This document shows, in pieces, positions 47,278 to 53,017 of a stretch of DNA of 53,017 nucleotides (the first letter of the stretch is position 1; every line of letters begins with the position of its first letter). A model generated the notes under the pieces. That model did not search any database. It was not told where the DNA came from and worked only from the letters and a program-made list of their open reading frames with translations. Position numbers and translations under genes: made by a program. The stretch comes from RGIG7300 sp045649645 (GTDB taxonomy: Bacteria > Bacillota > Clostridia > Oscillospirales > CAG-272): NCBI GenBank assembly GCA_045649645.1, contig JAZRQH010000166.1, positions 1 through 53,017 on the forward strand, written 5' to 3'.

Positions 47278-48576
47278 ATGAAAAAACTGATACTTTTGAT
47301 GCTTACGATACTTATGACATTTTGTGCCTGCAAAGTCGAAAAAACTCCTGTACAGTACACACCCGATACAGATGAGATAGTTATCGAAGAAGAAAAGAAT
47401 AGCGTAGAAATAAACTTTGTAAATAATAATTCCTATACAGAGCTCGGTATAACCGAGGGAATGAACTCTGTTATCAAGGAATTCTTTATAAGATATTTTT
47501 CTTCCTTCGGTGATTTTACTGATAATACCTTTGACGATATATACTATTTTGATACCGAATATGAGCGCGGTATAATAAATACCATGGTCGCTTACCAAAA
47601 TCAGATTCGCCGAGATATGGCCATAGACTTAGGCTATAACACAGCTACCGTCGGAGTTACCTACCGATCGGTCACCGAAACTCATGAAGGCTATGACGTG
47701 TATTTGGTGCAGAACGACAGTATGAATTATAAATTTGTATCTGATATAACGTCATATACAAGCGATATCGAGCACCATTTTATATTAAAGGAGATCGACG
47801 GTGAGTATTACATAGTTAAGCACACTGAGATCACCGGCGTATACGAGCTTATAACCGAGAGGTATGACAGCTACCTGAGAGAAAATAAACTAACCCTTGC
47901 CAATCTCACTTCTTCACAGGTAAGTGATACTTTAGAACTGCTTAAAGATAAGCTTGTATCGGATGTTACAAAAGAACTGAAAGCTATTACAGCTCAGAGA
48001 GACGAATATAATCGTGATCCCGATTCATACGCCACAACTTTGGCTGCTGATAATCAGTATAATGTTGAAAAAGCTCTTGAATACTCATATGAATGGGTCG
48101 GACAGGTGGAGTACAAGCGTAATCCTGCCTTTACCGCATACGATATTTACGGAGGTAACTGTAATAACTATACCTCACAGTGTCTTCTTGCAGGCGGTAT
48201 ACCCATGGATCTGCAGGGTAAGCAATGGAAGTGGTACGGTGAGGATATCAACAATACAGGAGGACGTATCGGCAGATCATCGAGCTGGGCTGCTTGTGAG
48301 TATTTTTATGAATACTGTAATGAAAATACAGGCTTTGGGCTTGTGTGCGATACCGCAGGTAATCTCTACAGCGGAAATCCCGGAGATATAATTCAATACG
48401 TTTCTGACGGTGTGAGTGTACATTCGGTTATTATTACAAAGGTAATTTATGACAGCAACGGCAACGTTGTAGATTACCTTATCAATTCCAATACTACCGA
48501 TAAGATAGATTGTCCCATGAGTCTGTACGGATATACGGATTTCAGACTCATTAAAATAATAGGATATAACAATTAA
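47278..48576 (+). CDS. Lipoprotein with Amidase_6-type cysteine peptidase domain
   Basis: 432 residues. Signal peptide with a lipobox-like FCAC near residue 15, then a helical region (about 40-240) and a C-terminal amidase domain (about 255-432). The catalytic Cys is in GGNCNNYTSQCLLAGG (usually GDCTNFVSQCL), with a likely His in DGVSVHSVIITKV and a polar residue near the end. Amidase_6 proteins resemble NlpC/P60 enzymes that cut peptide bonds in peptidoglycan; here exported and membrane-bound. ATG 47278 has GGAGT 6 nt upstream; the ATGs at 47263 and 47266 lie before this site. Confidence 0.85.
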   Translation: MKKLILLMLTILMTFCACKVEKTPVQYTPDTDEIVIEEEKNSVEINFVNNNSYTELGITEGMNSVIKEFFIRYFSSFGDFTDNTFDDIYYFDTEYERGIINTMVAYQNQIRRDMAIDLGYNTATVGVTYRSVTETHEGYDVYLVQNDSMNYKFVSDITSYTSDIEHHFILKEIDGEYYIVKHTEITGVYELITERYDSYLRENKLTLANLTSSQVSDTLELLKDKLVSDVTKELKAITAQRDEYNRDPDSYATTLAADNQYNVEKALEYSYEWVGQVEYKRNPAFTAYDIYGGNCNNYTSQCLLAGGIPMDLQGKQWKWYGEDINNTGGRIGRSSSWAACEYFYEYCNENTGFGLVCDTAGNLYSGNPGDIIQYVSDGVSVHSVIITKVIYDSNGNVVDYLINSNTTDKIDCPMSLYGYTDFRLIKIIGYNN

Positions 48577-48600
48577 AAGGCGGCATCTGCCGCCTTTTAA
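48573..48600. terminator. Bidirectional terminator with both stop codons in its arms
   Basis: TTAAAAGGCGGCA (48573-48585) pairs perfectly with TGCCGCCTTTTAA (48588-48600) around TC. The plus-strand stop (48574-48576) and the minus-strand stop (48599-48597) occupy mirror positions in the two arms. Confidence 0.92.
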
Positions 48601-49391
48601 AAATCCTTTCGCATCTGTTCGATTGCGCCCTTTTCCACTCTTGATACCTGTGCCTGTGATATACCTATCTCCTCTGCGATCTCCATCTGTGTCTTACCTT
48701 CGAAGAATCGCATTGATATAATAGACTTTTCTCTGTCTGTAAGCTTTCTTATTGCTTCGGAAAGCGCAATGTTTTCAAGCCACACCTCGTCGCCGGATGC
48801 TTTGTCGCTTATCTGGTCAAGAACGTACAGCGAGTCTCCGCTGCCTTGATCGTTATATACCGGTTCGTACAGTGAAACGGGGTCTACTATGGCTTCGAGA
48901 GCTGCAGTTACTTTATCGACCGTACAATCAATATCTGCGCTTTTCATATATTCGGTTATTTCACTTACCGTCGGCTCACGGTCCATCTTTTTAGAGAGCT
49001 TTTCCTTTGCCGCCAGGGCGTGATATGCAAGATCCCTTACCGATCTGCTTACCCGTATCATATTATTGTCTCTGAGATATCTTCTGACCTCGCCGATTAT
49101 CATAGGAACGGCATAAGTGCTGAATTTAACGTCAAGATCTGTATTGAAATTGTCAACAGCCTTTATCAGTCCGACACAACCTACTTGAAAGAGGTCGTCG
49201 GGATTTTCTCCCCTGTTGCCAAAACGTTGTATTATACTTAAAACTAAACGGAGATTTGAGTCAATAAGCTTTTGTCTTGCAATCATATCTCCGTTTTTTG
49301 TTTTTATCAGTAATTCTTTCTTTTCGTCGTCCGAGATGGTTTTAAGTTCAGCGGTGTTGACCCCGCAGATTTCAACTTTATTATAATACAT
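48597..49391 (-). CDS. sigG: Late forespore sigma factor SigG
   Basis: Sigma factor that directs late gene expression in the forespore. 264 residues. The N-terminal NKVEICGVNTAELK (about residues 4-17) is the SigG hallmark that binds anti-sigma factor SpoIIAB/Fin. Region 2: NLRLVLSIIQRFGNRGENPDDLFQVGCVGLIKAVDNF; region 3 near 130; region 4 HTH: MEIAEEIGISQAQVSRVEKGA. GGAGG 8 nt before the ATG is locked in a long hairpin (49396-49437). In most relatives sigG follows spoIIGA-sigE; that pair is not in the window. Confidence 0.97.
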   Translation of the reverse strand: MYYNKVEICGVNTAELKTISDDEKKELLIKTKNGDMIARQKLIDSNLRLVLSIIQRFGNRGENPDDLFQVGCVGLIKAVDNFNTDLDVKFSTYAVPMIIGEVRRYLRDNNMIRVSRSVRDLAYHALAAKEKLSKKMDREPTVSEITEYMKSADIDCTVDKVTAALEAIVDPVSLYEPVYNDQGSGDSLYVLDQISDKASGDEVWLENIALSEAIRKLTDREKSIISMRFFEGKTQMEIAEEIGISQAQVSRVEKGAIEQMRKDF

Positions 49392-49395
49392 TGAG

Positions 49396-49437
49396 AAGTC
49401 CTCCGTTAATACTGTTAAAAGTATTGACAGAGGACTT
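49396..49437 (-). promoter_or_regulatory. sigG leader hairpin covering the ribosome site
   Basis: On the minus strand AAGTCCTCTGT (49437-49427) pairs with ACGGAGGACTT (49406-49396) in 11 pairs, one G-T; after a single mismatch AATACT and AGTATT form 6 more pairs around a 6-nt loop. The GGAGG ribosome site is fully inside the stem. Confidence 0.85.
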
Positions 49438-49466
49438 TATCTGTTATACAAGCAAGTATTGGCAAT

Positions 49467-49498
49467 AAAATAAACGGCTAAATTCAGCCGTTTATTTT
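49467..49498 (-). terminator. Terminator of the SLH-esterase gene
   Basis: AAAATAAACGGCT (49467-49479) pairs with AGCCGTTTATTTT (49486-49498), 6-nt loop, T-run on the minus strand, 3 nt after the stop. Confidence 0.9.
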
Positions 49499-49501
49499 GT
49501 G

Positions 49502-52500
49502 TTAGTTTTTGTAATCAACAAACGCTACAGCGGGAATTACTCTTCCGATAGCGTTATTATAGCTGCCGAGAGTAACCTGTGCATAGAACATAGCTTCTGT
49601 ATTTCTGTTGTAACGTACACCTTCGATTACGCCGCCGTCATATTCAACGGTTACGGTGTCATTGTCGGTGATTACAGCATCAAGATACTCGATCCACTGA
49701 CCGTTGACAAGGATCTCTAAACCAAAGATTATCTCGTCACCCGACTCATCAAAGGATCTGAGACCGTCTGCAACGTAGTTGAAGTTGATCTCAACGGTGT
49801 TGTCGTCAACGTAGTTTACGTCCTTGAGAACAGGACCTGATGTATAGTTGATATCATAGCCCTCGATATCATAGCCTACAGACAGAGCCATATTTGCAAG
49901 ACGGGCAGCCTGAAGATGCTTGATGTAGGGATGAATGTTATTCTCCCAGTTTACGTCGTAGAAGAAATCCGAACATGCTACAACGTAGGAGTTATCAAGT
50001 ATCTGAGGAACTATACCAACCTCGGTACGAACTGCACCTGTGGGGATATAATGCTGTATCTTGTTAGGATTGTAGCTGGGGAAGCAGGAGGGGAATTCCA
50101 TAATATAAACAGGGAAATCTCTGTTGCCCATATGCTCACGGTAATAGGTCATAAGCTCAGCAAACTGTGTCTGGAAGGTGCCCTTGGAGGAATCAAGCAG
50201 AGTTTCTCTCGTGCTTGCCCAGTCGCTTTCGCCCTGATACCAGAGGATACCTGCGGTGGAGAAGTTGATAAGAGGATAGATCTGCTGGTTATAAGCAAAT
50301 CTTGTATACATTGTGGGGTTCGCAAGATCACCTGTAGCGTAACCCTCCATATTTACACCCTTGAGGTAGTAGAAATACTGACCCGTAGCCTCGTTATAAG
50401 CTTCGGTGCCCCATTTTTCCGCAAGCTCGTTGGGAGCAAACGCGATCAGAGGGAAGCCTGAAGCATCGATCTCTATAACGCCGATAGGAGTATCTGTTAC
50501 CTCGGACATATTATATGCAAAGAGGTAACCGAGAGCGGAGAACACCTCGGAGCTTGCAATAGCTCTGGGGAAGTTGTTGATATCTGCGGGATAGTTGGAA
50601 TCGTAATCCATCTTAACGTCAGAGGGCTTCTGCCAACCCTTGGGTACCTCAGCGTCCTTGTACAGAGTTACCGTACCCTGAGCACGGTCGCCTGTATTGG
50701 TCATATGATAGGTGTTGGAGTTACGGAAAAATCTGATGTCTCTTTCATCGTTAAAGTCGAATACAACGTCGTCCTCAAATCTCTTTGTGATGGAGTCTAT
50801 CTTCATTTCAAGAAGACTGTAGTGAACGTTGGACTGACCGATAACGTAGTATACGTCACCGAAAAGTACGTCCTTGTACGCTTCCTCGTCGTTTACGTAT
50901 ATGCTTGTTCCGTTTGTATCAACAGGGAAGGTCTCGGAGAAGGTTACCTTCCACTCGCCCTTCTTTATCTCTGCAAATGCTGTTTTGCCGTTGATAGCTA
51001 CCTTAACGTACTTTCCGTTTTCAGAGGCGGGCGCCCAACCCCATACAGAGCAGGGCTCGTCCTTCTGAAGTATCATATTGTCGGAAAATGCCTTGGAAAC
51101 GGTATATTCGGAAGCGAGATTGGTGTTAGGGTCGACAGGGCCGATGGGATCATCGGGCTGTTCAGGCTCTGTGTTTTCGTGCCAAAAGTCGATGAACGCA
51201 ACAGCAGGAACACCCTCAGAGTTACCCAGTGTAAGAGATACGCGGAATATAGCCCAAGGAGTTCTGTTGTAGCGAACAGCGTCGATCTTGCCGCCGTCGT
51301 ACTTGACGGTTACAGTATCCTCGTCGGTGATAACTGCATCTTCACAGCTGATCCATGCGCCGTTTACAAGGATCTCAAAGCCGAGAAGAACGTCCTCGCC
51401 TGTTTCGTCAAAGACCTTAAGACCGTCACCCACATAGTTGAAATTAAGCTCAACAGTATTGTCGTCAACGTACTTAGAGTTATCAAGCACGGGACCGGAG
51501 GTGTAGTTGATGTCGTATCCGTCTACGTCATAGTTGCCGGTAGAAAGCGCGATGTTTGTCAAACGCTCTGCCTGCCAATGCTTGATGTAGGGGTGGATGT
51601 TATTAAGCCAGGTGTTATCGTCAAAGTAGTCAGAGGAGGATACGATATAGGAATCGTCAAGTACCTGAGGTATTGTACCAAGCTCTGCTCTTACAGAACC
51701 GAAGTCAAAGTAGGAGAGTGCGGTACCCTGATAGGTACCCTCGAAGCAGGAGGGATATTCCATGATATATACGGGGAAATCATCATTACCCATATGCTCA
51801 CGGAAATAGGTCATAAGCTCAGTAAACTGATTTGTGAAGGTGTTTGTATAGTTAGCACCCATTATCTCACGGCAGTTGATCCAGTCGCTCTCTCCCTGAT
51901 ACCAGAGGATACCTGCGGTAGAGAAGTTAATGAGAGGATAAAGCTGCTGGTTGTATGCAAATCTTGTCTTGAGATAATCGGCTATAAGACCGTTACAGTT
52001 GTAGTAATATGTACCCGTAGCGGGGTCGTATGCCTCGTGGCCCCACTTTTCGGCAAGCTCGTTGGGAGCAAAGGAGATCAGGGGATGACCGGAAGCGTCG
52101 ATCTCGATTACGCCTATCGGTACGTCTGTCTCGTTTGACATATTATATGCAAAGAGATAACCGAGGGCAGAGAAAACCTCTGCGCTTACTGCGTTGCGGT
52201 CAAATCCGTTCTGGGAAGAAGGCTTAAAGCTATCAAAGGGAGCTACCTGTTTGCCGATGTCGGAGGGAGTCTGCCATGATTCGCCGTGGTATACGTCTTC
52301 AAAGAGCTTGTCTGTTCCGCGAGCATCCTCGCCGGTGAAATTGTAGTCGGTGTTGGATATTCTGAAGAAACGCAGATCTCTGTTGTCGTCGTAATCCACC
52401 TCAAGTGTGTTACGAAGATTTTTATAGTTGAGGTCGATTATAAGCTCAGCAAGGCTGTAATAAGCATTGGACTGACCGAAGATATAGTACATATCGCCAA

Positions 52501-53017
52501 AGAGAATATTGTTGTATTCTCTGTCCTCTATGCCGTCAGTTACGGTAAGCGTGGTGCCTTCGCCGTTGGCGGGGAAGGTCTCAGAGAAGGTTGCCTTCCA
52601 TTTGCCGTCGTTTACGCGGGCTATAGCAATATGTCCGTCGATCTCGCAGCGAACTATTCTGCCGTTCTGGGTCTTGTCCGCAAAACCCCAAACAGAGCAC
52701 TTTTCGTCTCTCTGGAGGAGCATATCGTCTGTAAATGCCGCAGAAACCGTGATGTCCTCTGCGTACTGATTGAACTTCTTGTCAAAGTTCATTATCATAA
52801 CTGCGAGCTCTGCTCTTGTTGCTGTGCCTCTGGGGTTGAGGGTGCCGTTTGCGTTGCCGGATATAACTCCATTTTCAACGGCCCAGTTCATTGCACCTTT
52901 CGCCCAGCTTGCGATCTTTGCGTTATCGCTGAACACATCAACTGCTTTGTCGTTTACAGGAGTAACGTTACTTCCTGTAAACTTAGCATAGTTCTGCAGG
53001 AACATTGCGAGCTCCTG
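49502..53017 (-). CDS. SLH-anchored protein with tandem sialate O-acetylesterase-like units (cut by window edge)
   Basis: 1,171 residues visible; the N-terminus lies outside. Residues 1-80 contain S-layer homology sequence (QELAMFLQNYAKF, then WAKGAMNWAVENGVISGNANG...TRAELAVMIM), which binds cell wall polymers. Two tandem esterase units follow. Each has a beta-sandwich start (SAAFTDDMLLQRDEKCSVWGFA; SKAFSDNMILQKDEPCSVWGWA), a nucleophile block GQSN (Ser183 and Ser729 of the visible part), GILWYQGESDW and NIHPYIKH (catalytic His region). Spacing is about 546-554 residues. A proline/acid linker EPEQPDDPIGPVDPNTN joins them. They probably remove acetyl groups from sialic acid or plant glycans at the cell surface. 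Confidence 0.88.
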   Translation of the reverse strand, partial: QELAMFLQNYAKFTGSNVTPVNDKAVDVFSDNAKIASWAKGAMNWAVENGVISGNANGTLNPRGTATRAELAVMIMNFDKKFNQYAEDITVSAAFTDDMLLQRDEKCSVWGFADKTQNGRIVRCEIDGHIAIARVNDGKWKATFSETFPANGEGTTLTVTDGIEDREYNNILFGDMYYIFGQSNAYYSLAELIIDLNYKNLRNTLEVDYDDNRDLRFFRISNTDYNFTGEDARGTDKLFEDVYHGESWQTPSDIGKQVAPFDSFKPSSQNGFDRNAVSAEVFSALGYLFAYNMSNETDVPIGVIEIDASGHPLISFAPNELAEKWGHEAYDPATGTYYYNCNGLIADYLKTRFAYNQQLYPLINFSTAGILWYQGESDWINCREIMGANYTNTFTNQFTELMTYFREHMGNDDFPVYIMEYPSCFEGTYQGTALSYFDFGSVRAELGTIPQVLDDSYIVSSSDYFDDNTWLNNIHPYIKHWQAERLTNIALSTGNYDVDGYDINYTSGPVLDNSKYVDDNTVELNFNYVGDGLKVFDETGEDVLLGFEILVNGAWISCEDAVITDEDTVTVKYDGGKIDAVRYNRTPWAIFRVSLTLGNSEGVPAVAFIDFWHENTEPEQPDDPIGPVDPNTNLASEYTVSKAFSDNMILQKDEPCSVWGWAPASENGKYVKVAINGKTAFAEIKKGEWKVTFSETFPVDTNGTSIYVNDEEAYKDVLFGDVYYVIGQSNVHYSLLEMKIDSITKRFEDDVVFDFNDERDIRFFRNSNTYHMTNTGDRAQGTVTLYKDAEVPKGWQKPSDVKMDYDSNYPADINNFPRAIASSEVFSALGYLFAYNMSEVTDTPIGVIEIDASGFPLIAFAPNELAEKWGTEAYNEATGQYFYYLKGVNMEGYATGDLANPTMYTRFAYNQQIYPLINFSTAGILWYQGESDWASTRETLLDSSKGTFQTQFAELMTYYREHMGNRDFPVYIMEFPSCFPSYNPNKIQHYIPTGAVRTEVGIVPQILDNSYVVACSDFFYDVNWENNIHPYIKHLQAARLANMALSVGYDIEGYDINYTSGPVLKDVNYVDDNTVEINFNYVADGLRSFDESGDEIIFGLEILVNGQWIEYLDAVITDNDTVTVEYDGGVIEGVRYNRNTEAMFYAQVTLGSYNNAIGRVIPAVAFVDYKN
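50241..52770 (-). repeat. Tandem duplication of the esterase unit
   Basis: Two long segments of the gene (about 49,502-51,120 and 51,180-52,770) are recognisably similar at the DNA level, with a shift of 1,638 nt at the GQSN site and 1,662 nt at the GESDW site. For example, the stretch before GESDW differs in only a few bases over about 60. The extra 24 nt lie in the C-terminal copy, near residues reading GDLANPTMYTRF. Confidence 0.8.

Noticed and set aside
49407..49460. Plus-strand promoter TTGACA at 49424 in the sigG leader
   Set aside because: No acceptable -10 at 16-18 nt and no plus-strand gene follows; the hexamer is part of the leader hairpin.
49916..52138. Long plus-strand reading frames (181 and 477 codons) opposite the esterase gene
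   Set aside because: They are antisense shadows of a gene with clear domains, lack ribosome sites and read as no known protein.
1..53017. CRISPR arrays, tRNA genes, insertion sequences, prophage
   Set aside because: No spaced short repeats, cloverleaf-type sequences, transposases, integrases or phage structural genes were seen.

Overview
The window reads as a chromosomal segment of an anaerobic, endospore-forming Firmicute of the class Clostridia (an Oscillospirales/Ruminococcaceae-like gut or rumen bacterium is my inference). The evidence is three dedicated sporulation genes (spoIVA, spoIIID, sigG), a biotin-dependent sodium-pump decarboxylase cluster, SLH-domain surface proteins, low-GC sigma-A promoters nearly all with 17-nt spacers, strong GGAGG ribosome sites and the standard genetic code. 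There are 47 protein genes, two of them cut by the window edges, and almost no spare DNA. I see no insertion sequence, prophage, CRISPR array, tRNA or rRNA.

Layout. 1-4.7 kb: end of a phenylacetate-CoA ligase with an ACT-domain partner, then the oadG / biotin carrier / oadB / oadA sodium-pump operon behind its own promoter and a conspicuous inverted repeat. 4.7-13.9 kb: a small lipoprotein, spoIVA, ligA-obg, an RsiV-like lipoprotein, an unassigned 648-residue protein with an apparent alpha-toroid half, and a TIM-barrel sugar isomerase-like protein. 13.9-18.2 kb: an orphan LivK-type binding protein, a GH13 alpha-glucosidase and, convergent with it, a glycogen-synthase-like protein that has lost its catalytic motifs. 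18.3-24.7 kb: spoIIID, mtaB, upp, an RluA pseudouridine synthase, DegV, an aldo/keto reductase and the rpsF-ssb-rpsR operon with an S6:S18-like leader. 24.9-28.7 kb: an SGNH esterase, a small membrane protein, a mannonate-type SDR, holB and ricT.

28.9-33.9 kb: a complete nucleoside-type ABC importer (BMP lipoprotein, double ATPase, two permeases). 33.9-36.7 kb, minus strand: an LtaS-like phosphoglycerol transferase and a homocysteine-type methyltransferase. 37.0-39.4 kb: a zinc methyltransferase of the MtaA/MtbA/UroD fold, a CobW-type metallochaperone GTPase and a NUDIX hydrolase, joined by two 14-nt overlaps and preceded by a candidate attenuator leader RNA. 39.5-42.8 kb: a ytrA-like repressor/ABC transporter operon with a textbook operator. 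42.9-47.2 kb: a 963-residue glycosidase and a Sel1-repeat protein. 47.2-49.4 kb: an amidase-domain lipoprotein and sigG. 49.5 kb to the edge: an SLH-anchored protein with two tandem sialate-O-acetylesterase-like units.

The gene set fits a plant- or host-glycan-using fermenter: secreted esterases, cytoplasmic glycosidases, uronate metabolism, sodium-coupled decarboxylation and nucleoside scavenging. The points most worth a second look are the leader RNA plus MtaA-like/CobW/NUDIX operon, the degenerate GlgA-like protein, the sigG leader hairpin that buries its own ribosome site, the unassigned toroid-protein/isomerase pair, and the repeated use of one hairpin to terminate convergent genes with their stop codons inside it.
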